A stretch of DNA of 42,330 bases from Candidatus Rokuibacteriota bacterium (GCA_016200085.1 JACQFL010000015.1:1-42330); one strand, 5' to 3'; positions 1 through 11,050 are shown, counted from the first letter of the stretch. The notes: a model not told the origin generated them from the sequence alone. Numbers and translations: made by a program.

Positions 1-336
1 CCCGACGAGGCGGCGCCGCTCGCGCACGGCCACCGCGACCGCGCCGGCGGCCAGATGCCGCCGCACGACGACCTCGGAGGCGCGCGCCTCGGTGATGGGG
101 ATCGGCCGCGCGAGGTCGGCGGCGCGCAGGTCGTCGAGACCGAGGCGGCTCGCCCGGGCGAGGTCGTCGCGCAACACCAGGCCGGCCGCGGTCTGCACGC
201 CGAGCGCGTCGCGCCGCCGTGCAAGCGCGAGGGCTTCGCGGACCGACGCGCGGCCGCCGACGGCGGCGACGCCTCCCTCGACGAGCCCGGCGGCTCCGGG
301 GTCGACCTGGGGATAGGCGTGCGCGCGCCGGGCCAT
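1..336 (-). CDS. CBS-domain protein, N-terminal part (runs off the window)
   Basis: An ATG at 336 opens a frame with no stop to base 1, giving 112 residues; the start overlaps the xerD stop by one base (TGATG), which supports translation coupled to xerD. The visible part has a segment of the type ASVREALALARRRD followed about 40 residues later by LARPIPITEARASEVVVRR, an arrangement typical of a CBS domain (an adenosyl-ligand-binding regulatory module). In several lineages a CBS-bearing poly(A) polymerase/CCA-adding-like protein sits in such a position, but the nucleotidyltransferase motif is outside the window, so that identity is only a guess. Codon use matches its neighbours. Confidence 0.5.
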   Translation of the reverse strand, partial: MARRAHAYPQVDPGAAGLVEGGVAAVGGRASVREALALARRRDALGVQTAAGLVLRDDLARASRLGLDDLRAADLARPIPITEARASEVVVRRHLAAGAVAVAVRERRRLVG

Positions 337-1220
337 CACGCGCGGGGGTGGAAGTCCCGGTACATGCGCCGCAATGTCGCCGACGGCAGGTGCGTGTAGA
401 TCTGGGTGGTCCCGATGTCCGCGTGGCCGAGCATCGCCTGCACCGAGCGGAGATCGGCGCCGCCCTCGAGCAGGTGGCTGGCGAAGCAGTGGCGCAGCAC
501 GTGGGGCGAGACGGCGCGGGTCACCCCGGCGGCGCGCGCGGCCCGCCGCACGATGCTCCAGAGCGACTGGCGTGACAGCGCGAGCCCGCGCGGGTTGACG
601 AAAAGCCGGCCGCCGTCGCGCCGCCGCGTGAACGCCGGCCGCGCCCCCGTCAGATACGCGCGCACCCAGTGCGCGGCCTGACCGCCCAGCGGGATCAGGC
701 GCTGCTTGCGGCCCTTGCCCGTGCAGATCACGTAGCCCGCCGTGAGGTTCACGTCCTCGATCCGCAGATCGAGGCATTCCGAGGCGCGCATGCCGGTCGC
801 GTAGAGGAGCTCGAGCAGCGCGCGATCGCGCAGCCCGCGCGGGCGGGAGACGTCGGGGCTCTCGACGAGCGCGGCGACGCGGTCGCGGGCCAGGGTCTTG
901 GGCAGCGTGCGCACCGGTCGTGGGCGCTCCAGCAGCTCGGTCGGATCGCGCGGCACGATCCGCTCGCGCGCGAGGTGGCGGTAGAGCCCCCGCAGGGCCG
1001 ACAGGCGCCGCGCGACGCTGGACGGGCGCAGCCCCGTTCCGCGGAGGCGCTCGAGATAGCCGACGACGTCGTCGGGGCGCGCCGTCTCCAGCCGTCGGCG
1101 CGTGCGCGTCAGGAAGCGCGTCCAGTCGGTGAGGTCGTGGTGGTAGGCGGACAGCGTGTGCCGGGACGCTCCTCGCTCGCTCCGGAGCACCCCGAGATAC
1201 TCCTGCACGGCGTCGGTCAA
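336..1220 (-). CDS. xerD: Tyrosine site-specific recombinase XerD/XerC
   Basis: A 294-residue protein, the usual size for XerC/XerD, which resolve chromosome dimers at dif during segregation. The N-terminal SAM-like core-binding domain covers about residues 1-95 (SRHTLSAYHHDL). The catalytic domain shows the full set of active residues: R145 in TGMRASE, a lysine in the TGKGRKQR turn (K169/K172), H240 and R243 in SPHVLRH, H266 in MLGHADI and the nucleophile Y275 in TTQIYTH. XerD and XerC cannot be told apart securely from sequence alone; XerD is preferred because of residues such as SHLLEGGADLRSVQ. No accessory transposition genes are nearby, so a housekeeping role is more likely than a mobile-element integrase. 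A good promoter lies about 70 bp upstream. Confidence 0.92.
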   Translation of the reverse strand: MTDAVQEYLGVLRSERGASRHTLSAYHHDLTDWTRFLTRTRRRLETARPDDVVGYLERLRGTGLRPSSVARRLSALRGLYRHLARERIVPRDPTELLERPRPVRTLPKTLARDRVAALVESPDVSRPRGLRDRALLELLYATGMRASECLDLRIEDVNLTAGYVICTGKGRKQRLIPLGGQAAHWVRAYLTGARPAFTRRRDGGRLFVNPRGLALSRQSLWSIVRRAARAAGVTRAVSPHVLRHCFASHLLEGGADLRSVQAMLGHADIGTTQIYTHLPSATLRRMYRDFHPRA

Positions 1221-1290
1221 GAGCGGCGATTCCTGCTGCGTCGGTCTGACGTGGGCCCGCGGCGGCGGCTACTGCGATGAGGCACGGATG

Positions 1291-1318
1291 ATTATAGCAA
1301 CGGCCCGCGCGGAAACAA
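1291..1318 (-). promoter_or_regulatory. Candidate sigma70 promoter for xerD
   Basis: Reading the minus strand, a perfect -10 hexamer TATAAT lies at 1296-1291, with TTGTTT at 1318-1313 as a weak -35 and a 16-bp spacer. It sits in the 127-bp gap between murJ and xerD and points toward xerD (start 1220). A perfect TATAAT is rare by chance in such GC-rich DNA. No transcript data are available. Confidence 0.5.
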
Positions 1319-1347
1319 AGCACCGCCGCACGCGCGCACGACGCGCG

Positions 1348-2949
1348 TCAGACCTCCCGCCGCCCCGGACGCAGCCGCGCGAGCGCGTCGCGCTCGGGGC
1401 GCGCCAGGATGCCGCTGGCCAGCCAGAACACCCCCGCACCGGCCACGATGGCGCCCGCGAGCCAGGTCGCCTCGACGGCCAGCCGCGGCTGGACGGGCCA
1501 GAGCGCCCGGGCGGCCACGCACCACGCCGCGAGCGGGGCAGTCGCGGCGAGGGTCCGGGCCAGGCTGGCGGCCAGCGCGTGCCCGCCGATCCGGCCGAAG
1601 CGCCGGCGGGCGGAGGCGACCAGCGTGGCCAGGTTGACGGCGGCGCCCAGCGACGATGCCGCGGCCAGGCCGGCGTGAGAGAGCACGGGCATCAGCACGA
1701 CGGCGGCCACGACGTTCACCCCGACGGCGACGATCCCCGCCCGCACCGCGGTCCCGGGTTCGCCGAGCGCGTAGAAGGCCTGGGCCGCGATGCGCGCCCC
1801 GGAGAAGCCCACCAGCCCGGCGGCGTACCACGCCAGGGCCTCGGCCGTCGCCGCGGTGGCGGCCGGCGTGAACTGGCCGCGCTCGAACAGGACGCGCACG
1901 ATCGGGGCGCGCAGGAGCACGAGCCCGACGGTGGCCGGCACGGCGATGTAGCAGGACAGGCGCAGCGCGAAGTTGAGGGTCCCCGCCAGCCCGGGGCGGT
2001 CGCCGGCGGCAGCCTGGCGGGACATCGCGGGCAGGGACGCGGAGGCGAGCGCGATGCCGAACACGCCGTGCGGGAACTCCATCACCCGGTCGGCGTAGTA
2101 GAGGAAGGAGATGCTCCCCGCGGGCAGCCACGAGGCGAGCAGCGTGTTGACGAACACCATGATCTGCACGGCGGCCAGGCCGAACACGGAGGGCCCGAGC
2201 AGCCGCACGACCCGGCGGACGGCGGGATGGCGCAGGCTCCGCGCGGGAGACACGAGCAGGCCCGCGCGCGCCAGCGGCGGCAGCTGCACCGCGAGCTGCG
2301 CGGCGCCACCCAGGAGCACGCCGAGGGCGACGCCCAGGATCGGGGGCGTCACCCGCGGCGCCAGCACGAGCACGCCGGCGATCATGCCCACGTTGAGCAG
2401 CGCGGGTCCGAGGGCCGCGGCGAAGAAGCGCCCCTGCGCGTTGAGCACGCCCATGGCGAGCGCGGCCAGGCCGACCAGGACGAGATACGGGAACATCACG
2501 CGCGTGAGCAGGACGGCCAGCGCGGCCTGCGCGGGATCCGCGCTGAAGCCCGGCGCGATCACCGGCAGGATCCACGGCGCCGCCGCGATCCCGATCACGG
2601 TCACGGTGGTGAGCACGAGCAGCGCCACGGACATCAACGTGCCGAGCATCGCGCGCGCCTCCGCGCGGCTGCGGTTGGTCAGATAGTCGGTGAAGACCGG
2701 CACCACCGCCGTCGAGAGCGCGCCCTCCGCGAGCAGGCGGCGCAGGATGTTGGGGATGCGAAACGCCACCACGAAGGCGTCCGTCAGCCCGCCGGCGCCG
2801 AAGGCGCGCGCCAGGACCACGTCGCGCACGAAGCCGAGCACGCGGCTCACCAGCGTGGCGGTGCCGATGCTGCCCACCGCGCGCACCACCTGACGCTCGA
2901 TCGCCGCCGCCGGCGCGCTCACGTTGCAATCCCCGGCGCATTGCGGCAT
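1348..2949 (-). CDS. murJ: Lipid II flippase MurJ (MviN family)
   Basis: A 533-residue polytopic membrane protein of the MurJ/MviN family, which moves undecaprenyl-linked lipid II across the inner membrane for peptidoglycan synthesis. The N-terminus carries the hallmark SRVLGFVRDVVLARAFGAG (about residues 35-53), followed by AFRIPNILRRLLAEGALSTA. About 14 hydrophobic segments follow, including the FLYYADRVMEFPHGVFGIAL stretch typical of the family. The ATG at 2949 lies inside a small palindrome (GCGGCATGATGCCGC); a GTG at 2922 that would remove nine residues is an equally good start. The gene is divergent from rpsT across a repeat-filled region and is followed, 127 bp on, by xerD. Confidence 0.93.
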   Translation of the reverse strand: MPQCAGDCNVSAPAAAIERQVVRAVGSIGTATLVSRVLGFVRDVVLARAFGAGGLTDAFVVAFRIPNILRRLLAEGALSTAVVPVFTDYLTNRSRAEARAMLGTLMSVALLVLTTVTVIGIAAAPWILPVIAPGFSADPAQAALAVLLTRVMFPYLVLVGLAALAMGVLNAQGRFFAAALGPALLNVGMIAGVLVLAPRVTPPILGVALGVLLGGAAQLAVQLPPLARAGLLVSPARSLRHPAVRRVVRLLGPSVFGLAAVQIMVFVNTLLASWLPAGSISFLYYADRVMEFPHGVFGIALASASLPAMSRQAAAGDRPGLAGTLNFALRLSCYIAVPATVGLVLLRAPIVRVLFERGQFTPAATAATAEALAWYAAGLVGFSGARIAAQAFYALGEPGTAVRAGIVAVGVNVVAAVVLMPVLSHAGLAAASSLGAAVNLATLVASARRRFGRIGGHALAASLARTLAATAPLAAWCVAARALWPVQPRLAVEATWLAGAIVAGAGVFWLASGILARPERDALARLRPGRREV

Positions 2950-2960
2950 GATGCCGCAGT

Positions 2961-3050
2961 GTGAGGTGAGCCGCCGTCGCGGCGGCGCGCCGAACGGAGT
3001 GCGAGGTGGGCGCGCGGCGCGCGCCCGGCCGAGCGGTGAAATTCCGAATC
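2961..3050 (+). repeat. Structured ~90-bp repeat, unit 1 of the rpsT-leader tandem
   Basis: The unit begins GTGAGGTGAGCCGC and ends GCGGTGAAATTCCGAAT. It holds two hairpins: a GCCGC/GCGGC stem near the start and a perfect GGGCGCGC-GGC-GCGCGCCC stem before the end. The next unit follows at a 93-bp period. Inverted relatives lie at 18001-18218, where the second stem has different but still complementary bases. Confidence 0.85.
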
Positions 3051-3053
3051 AGT

Positions 3054-3143
3054 GTGAGGTGAGCCGCCGTCGCGGCGGCGCGCCGAACGGAGTGCGAGGT
3101 GGGGGCGCGGCGCACGCCCGGCCGAGCGGTGAGATTCCGAATC
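3054..3143 (+). repeat. Structured ~90-bp repeat, unit 2 of the rpsT-leader tandem
   Basis: Near-copy of 2961-3050 with a few substitutions (for example GAGATTCCGAAT at the end). The second hairpin is imperfect here, with two mismatches, so this copy is less constrained or decaying. It lies 55 bp upstream of the rpsT start and reads in the same direction as rpsT. Confidence 0.82.
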
Positions 3144-3181
3144 GGCGTACGCCGCGCGCTCTCCGCGCGGTGCAATTTCCG
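3144..3181 (+). promoter_or_regulatory. Hairpin next to the rpsT ribosome-binding site, degenerate repeat remnant
   Basis: A perfect 7-bp stem CCGCGCG/CGCGCGG with a 5-base loop spans 3152-3170. It is followed by TGCAATTTCCGAA, which resembles the repeat's terminal TGAAATTCCGAA and suggests a third, eroded unit. The rpsT Shine-Dalgarno (AAGGAGG, 3182-3188) begins 12 bases after the stem, so the hairpin could influence S20 translation. Function is inferred. Confidence 0.4.
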
Positions 3182-3197
3182 AAGGAGGCAGCCCCAC

Positions 3198-3446
3198 GTG
3201 GCGAACACGAAATCGGCGATGAAGCGGATGCGCCAGAACGAGCGCCGCCGCCAGCGCAACCGTACCGTCCGCTCCCGGGTCCGCACCGCGGTCAAGACCG
3301 CGCGGGCGGCCGCGGGCTCCGGCACGGCGAGCGCGGTGGCGCAGGCCATCCGCGAGCTCGACCGCGCGGTCAGCAAGGGCGTGGTCCACCCGAACACCGC
3401 CGCGCGCAAGAAGTCCGCCCTCGCCCGCCGGCTCACGTCCGCCTAG
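3198..3446 (+). CDS. rpsT: 30S ribosomal protein S20
   Basis: An 82-residue basic protein that binds 16S rRNA early in small-subunit assembly. It starts VANTKSAMKRMRQNERRRQR and ends with the family's KGVVHPNTAARKKSALARR block, the normal S20 layout and length. A longer frame is open upstream, but the GTG at 3198 is chosen because a strong AAGGAGG lies nine bases before it and because S20 proteins begin with (M)ANTKSA; the upstream extension only translates the repeat. The gene is convergent with the ceramidase-like gene, with five bases between the stops and no obvious terminator. The usual holA-rpsT proximity is kept. Confidence 0.97.
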   Translation: MANTKSAMKRMRQNERRRQRNRTVRSRVRTAVKTARAAAGSGTASAVAQAIRELDRAVSKGVVHPNTAARKKSALARRLTSA

Positions 3447-3451
3447 CGCCC

Positions 3452-4756
3452 TCACCGCCGGTCCCCTGCCCGGGCCTCCGCACGGTCGCGGAGCGTTCGG
3501 AGCAGGGCGCCCGCCTGGCGCACGATGCTCTCGCCGCCGCCCGCGCCGTAGAGGCTCGCGCAGCTGACGTAGCTCGGGCGCTCGTAGTCTGCGGCGCTCA
3601 CGAAATAGCCGAGGTACTCGTTGGAGAGCCCGGCGATGAGCGTCCGCTTCCACGGCGCCGCGCGCTTGATGGCGACGCCGAGTTGCGACTGGAGCTCGCC
3701 CGGGACCGTCACCAGCGCCGCCTCTCCGGCCGCCACCGCGACGAGCTCGGCCTCGCGGGGCAGCACGACACCCAGCGGGATGGCGAGCCGGCGCGGCATC
3801 CAGGCGGCCACGCAGTTGCGCAGCGACAGGCGCGGACGGGGCAGCGCCACCCGCGCCACCGCGGTGACCACCGTGGCCGGCGCGGGCGTCGCGCGGCTCC
3901 AGGCCTCGCGCGCGGCGGCCGCGAGCGCACGCGCCGTTTCCTCCGCGGCGGGATGGCCGTGCTGGAGCGGGCTCACGTCCCCCACGGCGCCGTTGACGAA
4001 GAGCGCGGGCACGCGCAGGCGGGCCTCCAGCTCGCGCGAGGCGAGCCCCATGACGTCGCCGGAGAGGTGCAGGTTCTTCGGCGGCAGCATGGTCCCGTGG
4101 ATGGCGTAGTTCCACACCAGCGCGATCGGCGCGCCCGTCTCCGCCACGACCTTGAGCACGCCGAGCTCCGTGTCGACGGGCGCGTCCAGCCGGGCCACCG
4201 TGAGCCCCCGGGTCTGGGCGGTCGCCGAGCCGATCCGCGCCGGCACCGCGGCTCTCCCCGCCCGGCGCACCGCCTCGGCCACGTCCTCGACCAGCGCATC
4301 CCGGACCTGACGATCGAAGCGGTCCACGCTCACGGCCGCCAGCACCTCCACCTCCATGAAGGCGCCGGGGCCGGAGTGCGTGTGCGACGCGGAGACGATC
4401 AGGCGGGCGCCGCGCGCGTCGGCTCCGAGCCGCTCGGCCACGGCGCGGGTGAACGCCTGATCCACCGCGATCAGATCCACCGTCACCCAGACCACCCGCT
4501 CGCCGCCGTCGAGCACCAGCGCGCGCGCCGCGGGGGCGTCGAGCGCCCCATCGTGCGGGCGGAACCAGAACGCGTGGGGATGGCGCCCGAGGACGTCGGG
4601 GAAGCCCAGCCGGCGCTCGGGAGCGCCGTAGCCGGCCAGCGGCGTGCCCGCCGGGACGCGGAGCGCGACCGTGGCCGCGCCCGCGGTCAGCGCGGTGGCC
4701 CCGACGGGCATCGCCAGGACGAGCGCCGCCGCCGCGAGGAGCGCGGCCGGCGTCAC
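3452..4756 (-). CDS. Neutral/alkaline non-lysosomal ceramidase-like hydrolase, secreted
   Basis: About 434 residues. The GTG start at 4756 overlaps the holA stop (GTGA) and gives an N-terminal signal peptide (ALLAAAALVLAMPVGATALT). The mature part begins like ceramidases with a PAGTPLAGYG segment. It keeps probable zinc ligands in SASHTHSGPG and in WNYAIHGTMLPPKNLHLSGD, plus NGAVGDVSP and GLSNEYLGYFVSAADYE near the C-terminus. Family members hydrolyse the amide of ceramides or similar N-acyl lipids outside the cytoplasm. It is shorter than classical neutral ceramidases (over 600 residues) and seems to lack their C-terminal Ig-like domain, so the substrate is uncertain. Its placement at the end of the leuS-lptE-holA run probably reflects co-transcription rather than shared function. 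Confidence 0.8.
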   Translation of the reverse strand: MTPAALLAAAALVLAMPVGATALTAGAATVALRVPAGTPLAGYGAPERRLGFPDVLGRHPHAFWFRPHDGALDAPAARALVLDGGERVVWVTVDLIAVDQAFTRAVAERLGADARGARLIVSASHTHSGPGAFMEVEVLAAVSVDRFDRQVRDALVEDVAEAVRRAGRAAVPARIGSATAQTRGLTVARLDAPVDTELGVLKVVAETGAPIALVWNYAIHGTMLPPKNLHLSGDVMGLASRELEARLRVPALFVNGAVGDVSPLQHGHPAAEETARALAAAAREAWSRATPAPATVVTAVARVALPRPRLSLRNCVAAWMPRRLAIPLGVVLPREAELVAVAAGEAALVTVPGELQSQLGVAIKRAAPWKRTLIAGLSNEYLGYFVSAADYERPSYVSCASLYGAGGGESIVRQAGALLRTLRDRAEARAGDRR

Positions 4757-5748
4757 CGGCCGCCGCACAGCTCCGCCACGAGGCCGGCCATCTCGGCGGC
4801 GGGTTCGCCGGTCGACCGCAGCGCGAGCTCGACCTCCCAGCAGCGCGCGAGCCGGGCCGCGTCGTCGCCGCCGGCCGCGAGGATCGCCTGGACCACGCCG
4901 GGCGGGCGCCGCAGCATCCCGCCGATCTGCTCGACCGACCGGCCGGCGGCGTGCCATTCGCGCATGGTCCAGGCCGTGCGCACGTGACGGGTCAGCATCG
5001 CGAGCAGGAACTCCGGGCGCTCGGTGAGGAGGAGCTGATCCAGGGCCCGGAGCGCGGCGCCGCGGTCGCCCCGCTCGATGGCGTTGGTCAGGTCCCAGCC
5101 CATGGCCAGGCGGTGCTCGCCCACCACGGCCGCGACCTCGGCGCGGCCGACGTCGCGGTTGTCGGGGCCGCCGGCGAGCGCCGCCTTGCGCGCCTCGCCG
5201 AGCAGGGCCGCAGTGTCGTCACCCACCCACTCCACGAGGAGCCGCGCGGCCTCGTCGCTGACGGTGAGGCCATCGCCCCGCGCGCGCTCGCGCAGCCACT
5301 GCTCGAGCGCGCGGCCCTTGCGCGGCGCCAGCTCCACGACGGCCTCGGGCGGCACGGCGCCGAGCAGCCAGTGAGGCTTGCGGTCCCGGCCGCCCGCGAG
5401 CGGCTCGTCGGCGAGGAGCAGCACGCAGGACGACGGGTTCGGGTCGCGCGCGTACTGCCCGAGCGCCTCGGCCCCGCGCGCGACCAGCTCCTGGGCGTGG
5501 CGGACGGCGACGAGCCGGGCGGCGGCGCCGAGCGGCAAGGTCTCAGCCGACCGCACCACGTCCTCGATGGAGACCTCGCGGCCCTCGAGCCGCTCGCGCC
5601 CGAACGTCGCCGCGGCGGCGTCGGGAAAGAGCGCGGCCGTCACCAGCGCGAGCAGATCGTCGAGGGATTGCAGATCGGTGCCGTGGGCGAGGACGAGGGG
5701 CGGCACGCGGCCAGCCTGGATGCTCCGGAGCAGCGCAGGGTAGTCCAA
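4753..5748 (-). CDS. holA: DNA polymerase III delta subunit
   Basis: The clamp-loader delta subunit, which opens the beta sliding clamp. The N-terminus LDYPALLRSIQAGRVPPLVL with HGTD matches the HolA pattern of an early LxxGxxxPLYLLxGxE motif. The remainder (LLLADEPL, FLLAMLTRHVRTAWTMREW, RRPPGVVQAILAAG) follows the family through its C-terminal helical collar domain. Length is 331 residues from the TTG at 5748, close to the usual ~340. A GTG at 5793 would add 15 residues encoded entirely by a GC-rich hairpin region, so the TTG is preferred, though its Shine-Dalgarno is poor. It overlaps the ceramidase-like gene by four bases and follows lptE, a widely conserved order. Confidence 0.88.
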   Translation of the reverse strand: MDYPALLRSIQAGRVPPLVLAHGTDLQSLDDLLALVTAALFPDAAAATFGRERLEGREVSIEDVVRSAETLPLGAAARLVAVRHAQELVARGAEALGQYARDPNPSSCVLLLADEPLAGGRDRKPHWLLGAVPPEAVVELAPRKGRALEQWLRERARGDGLTVSDEAARLLVEWVGDDTAALLGEARKAALAGGPDNRDVGRAEVAAVVGEHRLAMGWDLTNAIERGDRGAALRALDQLLLTERPEFLLAMLTRHVRTAWTMREWHAAGRSVEQIGGMLRRPPGVVQAILAAGGDDAARLARCWEVELALRSTGEPAAEMAGLVAELCGGR

Positions 5749-5758
5749 TCTACCACAT

Positions 5759-5809
5759 GGGGGGCTCCGGGCGCCCCCCGACGCTCGGAGCACCGCGGCG
5801 CAGCCGCGG
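5759..5809 (-). terminator. Twin GC hairpins between lptE and holA
   Basis: Two perfect hairpins lie between the lptE stop and the holA start: GGGGGGC/GCCCCCC (5759-5765 with 5773-5779) and CCGCGGC/GCCGCGG (5793-5799 with 5803-5809). No T-run follows either one, so intrinsic termination is doubtful. Attenuation or mRNA protection ahead of holA is also possible. Confidence 0.4.
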
Positions 5810-5842
5810 CGCCCCTCGACGCGGCGATGCGTTCACCGGCCC

Positions 5843-6357
5843 TCAGAACCGCTCGAGCGTGAAGTTCACGATGGCGCGCGCGATGTCGGTGCCGGCCTGG
5901 CGCGCCGCCGACTCCTCGAGACTGATGGTCTCCGTGACCACACCGGTGGCCCGGAGGTCGGCCCGCTCCTGATAGCCGCTGCGCGCGAAGAGCACCTTCT
6001 GCTCGCGGACGTCGGTGAAGCGGAGGTTCAGCGTGACCACCAGCCGGTACTGCCGCACGTTGGCGCGCGGGTCGAACGCGATGGACTCGATCTGATAGCC
6101 CGTCACCTCGCCCTCGAGCAGGCTGTCGGCCTCCTCGGGCCGTACCACGCGCAGCCGCCCGTTGGTGGAGAACGCCTCCACCAGGGCGCGGGTGAGGAAG
6201 TTCTCGACATTGGGCTGGCTGGTCTTGTTGGCCAGCAGCGGGATGCCGATGGTCTTGAGGTGCGACGGCAGGTTGCCCCGCAGCGAGTAGCCGCAGCCGC
6301 CCAGCAGGAGCGCCGCGGCCACCACGGCCGCGAGGCGGGCGGCGAGGCGCCCCCGTC

Positions 6358-6361
<4 letters not shown>
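5843..6361 (-). CDS. lptE: LPS-assembly lipoprotein LptE
   Basis: A 172-residue outer-membrane lipoprotein that forms the plug/partner of LptD in lipopolysaccharide export. The GTG start at 6361 overlaps the leuS stop (GTGA). The signal peptide is followed by a lipobox LLGGC with the acylated cysteine at residue 23. The mature start CGYSLRGNLPSHLKTIGIP and the later NKTSQPNVENFLTRALVEAF are the usual LptE/RplB signatures. The gene implies a Gram-negative-type outer membrane. It lies between leuS and holA, as in many proteobacteria and relatives. Confidence 0.92.
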
Positions 6362-8844
<2,483 letters not shown>

Positions 8845-8892
8845 TAGTCGAGAATTCTACGGGACTTAGCGGGCAGAGGCAAGGAACGCGGG

Positions 8893-8927
8893 CCGTCCGG
8901 CGCCGCCGCGAGGATGGCGCCGGACGG
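8893..8927 (-). terminator. Strong hairpin after the uvrB-uvrC-small gene run
   Basis: A perfect 12-bp stem (CCGTCCGGCGCC with its complement) and an 11-base loop lie 15 bases after the stop of the 81-residue gene and 48 bases before leuS. There is no long U-tract. The position is right for ending the uvr transcript. Confidence 0.6.
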
Positions 8928-8942
8928 AGCCCGCCACCGCGG

Positions 8943-9188
8943 CTACTTCACTCCGATCGACTGGTTGGCCTCGATGGCCGTCTTCAGGGAATCGGCGTGC
9001 TTGCCGGAGTCGTGAAGCTTCTGCGCCTCGTCGAGCTTCGCCAGGGCCGCCTTCACCTTCGCGTCCATCTGGTCCATCTTCGCGGCGGCCTCGCGCCCCT
9101 TCTTGATCTGAACGGGGCAACCGCTCGCGAAGGCCACGCTCGCGCTGAACGCGAGCGTCAGGGCCAGGACTGCCAGGGTCTTCTTCAT
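8943..9188 (-). CDS. Small periplasmic protein of unknown function
   Basis: 81 residues. A clear signal peptide ([21 protein letters not shown]) is followed by SGCPVQIKKGREAAAKM and a charged helical tail with AKLDEAQKLHDSGKHADSLK. The second half looks like one helix-turn-helix of a TPR-like or coiled-coil type. The lone mature cysteine follows directly after the predicted cleavage region but lacks a clean lipobox. Similar short GCPxxIKxGR...EAQKLHDxGKHADS proteins exist in other bacteria without an assigned role. The start overlaps the uvrC stop (ATGA), so it is translated with a DNA-repair enzyme although it is exported. Confidence 0.75.
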   Translation of the reverse strand: MKKTLAVLALTLAFSASVAFASGCPVQIKKGREAAAKMDQMDAKVKAALAKLDEAQKLHDSGKHADSLKTAIEANQSIGVK

Positions 9189-11050
9189 CCTGACTCACCC
9201 CCCTCCACGCCCAACTGGCGTTCGGCATCCAAACCCGCGGCGGCCGGCGCCGGTTCCCGCGGGTGAAAATGATCGTAGATCCGCTGCGCGAGCTTGGGGG
9301 TCACCTTGGGGACCGCGGCCAGCTCGCCGACGCTGGATTCTCGCACACGTCGGGCCGATCCGAGGGTTTTCAGGAGGCTGGTGCGGATGGTGGCCCCCAC
9401 CCCGGGGATGGCGTCGAGGGTCGACTGGATCGTGCGCTGCGTGCGGAGCTTCTTGTGATACGTGATGGCGAACCGGTGGGCCTCGTCCCGGATCTTCTGG
9501 AGCGTGTGCAGCGCGGGCGCCGTCGGGTCGAGCACCAGAGGCTCCAGGCTCTCGCCGCGGTAGACCTCTTCCTGCTGCTTGGCCAGCGCGACCACCGGCA
9601 GGTAGTCCAACCCCAGGTCCTGCGTCACCTTGAGCCCGACGTTGAGCTGGCCGCGCCCGCCGTCGATGAGCACCAGGTCCGGCAGGGCCGAGCCGTCCTC
9701 CAGGGAGCGCGAGAAGCGGCGGCGCAGCATCTCCTCGAGCGACGCGAAATCATCGCTCCCGATCACCGACTTGATCCTGAAGCGCTTGTAGTCGTCCTTC
9801 TTCATCTCGCCGTTCTCCCAGACGACCATGGCGCCGACCTGCTCGCTGCCCTGGAGGTGGGAGATGTCGTAGCCCTCGATGCGGTTCGGCGGGCCGGCCA
9901 GGTTGAGGGCGCGCTGCAGGTCCTCCTGGACCAGCTGCTGCCGGTTGCTGCGCGACAGGAGGTGGTTCTGCAGCGCCAGCGCCGCGTTCTCCTCGGCCAT
10001 GGCCACGTACTCGCGCTTGCCCCCGCGCTGCGGGGCGTGGATCGTCACGCGCCGCTGCGCCAGCGCGCTCAGCCACTCGGTCAGGAGATCGGCCTCGGGC
10101 ACGTCCTCCGAGACCAGGATCTCCGGCGCGGGGAGCACGTTCTTGGCGTAGAACTGGCGGAGGAAGGCCGAGAGCACCTCGCCTTCCGACGCGGCAACCC
10201 GATCGAAGAAGAACGCCTCCTGACCCACCAGGCGCCCCTTGCGGACGACGAACAGCTCGACGCACGCATCGCCGCCCTGGCGGACGACCCCGAGCACGTC
10301 CTGGTCGACCTGCTCCGTCGAGATGATCTTCTGCCGCTCGCGCACCTTGTTGAGCGACTGGATCTGGTCGCGCAGCAGGGCGGCGCGCTCGAACTTCAGC
10401 TCGCCCGCCGCCTGTTCCATGTCGTGCGTCAGGCGCCGGGCGAGGTCCTCGTCCTTGCCCTCGAGAAACCGCTGCACGTCCGCCACCGTCCGGGCGTAGC
10501 CCTCGCGGGTCTCCCAGCCTGTGCAGGGCGCGCGGCAGCGGTGGATGAAGTACTGGATGCACGGCCGTTCCAGCCGCCCGTCGATCTTGATCGAGCAGGT
10601 CCGGAGCGGGAAGAGCTGGCGTGCGAGCCGGAGCGTCTCGCGCATCGCCGTGGCCGGGTAGAACGGCCCGTAGTACGTGCTCCTGTCCTTCTGCACGCGC
10701 CGCGCGACGAGCAGGCGGGGAAACTCCTCGTCGGTGGTCAAGCGCAGGAAGGGATAGTGCTTGTCGTCCCTGAGGATGATGTTGTAGCGGGGGCGGTGGC
10801 GCCGGACGAGGTTGGCCTCCAGCATGAGCGCCTCGAGCTCGTTGTCGGTCACCACGTACTCGAGGTCGACGATGTGGCGCACGAGGGCGTCGGTCTTGGG
10901 GTCGCGCGGCCGGCCCTCCTGGAAGTACGAGCGGACCCGGCTGCGCAGGGAGGCGGCCTTGCCGACGTACAGCACCTGGCCCTTGGCGTCTTTATATAGA
11001 TACACGCCCGGCCGGTCCGGCAGCGTGGAGAGCTTGTTTTCCAGGGTCAT
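9185..11050 (-). CDS. uvrC: Excinuclease ABC subunit C
   Basis: A 621-residue UvrC, the dual-incision nuclease of nucleotide excision repair. The GIY-YIG domain is at the N-terminus ([20 protein letters not shown]). A UvrB-binding UVR motif sits mid-protein ([19 protein letters not shown]). The RNase H-like endonuclease domain contains [20 protein letters not shown] and [12 protein letters not shown]. Tandem helix-hairpin-helix motifs close the protein ([18 protein letters not shown]). Its ATG overlaps the uvrB stop (ATGA), so UvrB and UvrC are made from one message. Confidence 0.98.
   Translation of the reverse strand: MTLENKLSTLPDRPGVYLYKDAKGQVLYVGKAASLRSRVRSYFQEGRPRDPKTDALVRHIVDLEYVVTDNELEALMLEANLVRRHRPRYNIILRDDKHYPFLRLTTDEEFPRLLVARRVQKDRSTYYGPFYPATAMRETLRLARQLFPLRTCSIKIDGRLERPCIQYFIHRCRAPCTGWETREGYARTVADVQRFLEGKDEDLARRLTHDMEQAAGELKFERAALLRDQIQSLNKVRERQKIISTEQVDQDVLGVVRQGGDACVELFVVRKGRLVGQEAFFFDRVAASEGEVLSAFLRQFYAKNVLPAPEILVSEDVPEADLLTEWLSALAQRRVTIHAPQRGGKREYVAMAEENAALALQNHLLSRSNRQQLVQEDLQRALNLAGPPNRIEGYDISHLQGSEQVGAMVVWENGEMKKDDYKRFRIKSVIGSDDFASLEEMLRRRFSRSLEDGSALPDLVLIDGGRGQLNVGLKVTQDLGLDYLPVVALAKQQEEVYRGESLEPLVLDPTAPALHTLQKIRDEAHRFAITYHKKLRTQRTIQSTLDAIPGVGATIRTSLLKTLGSARRVRESSVGELAAVPKVTPKLAQRIYDHFHPREPAPAAAGLDAERQLGVEGGESG

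Noticed and set aside
336..1220. xerD considered as a phage or integrative-element integrase with attachment sites.
   Set aside because: No tRNA, direct repeat att site, excisionase or phage gene is nearby, and size and context fit a housekeeping Xer protein.
2961..3143. The repeats translate in several frames as ~30-residue peptide repeats (for example GVRGG...ARPSGEIPN).
   Set aside because: The period is 93 bp at one locus and 90 bp at the other, several frames are open at once because of GC content, and the hairpin structure explains conservation better.
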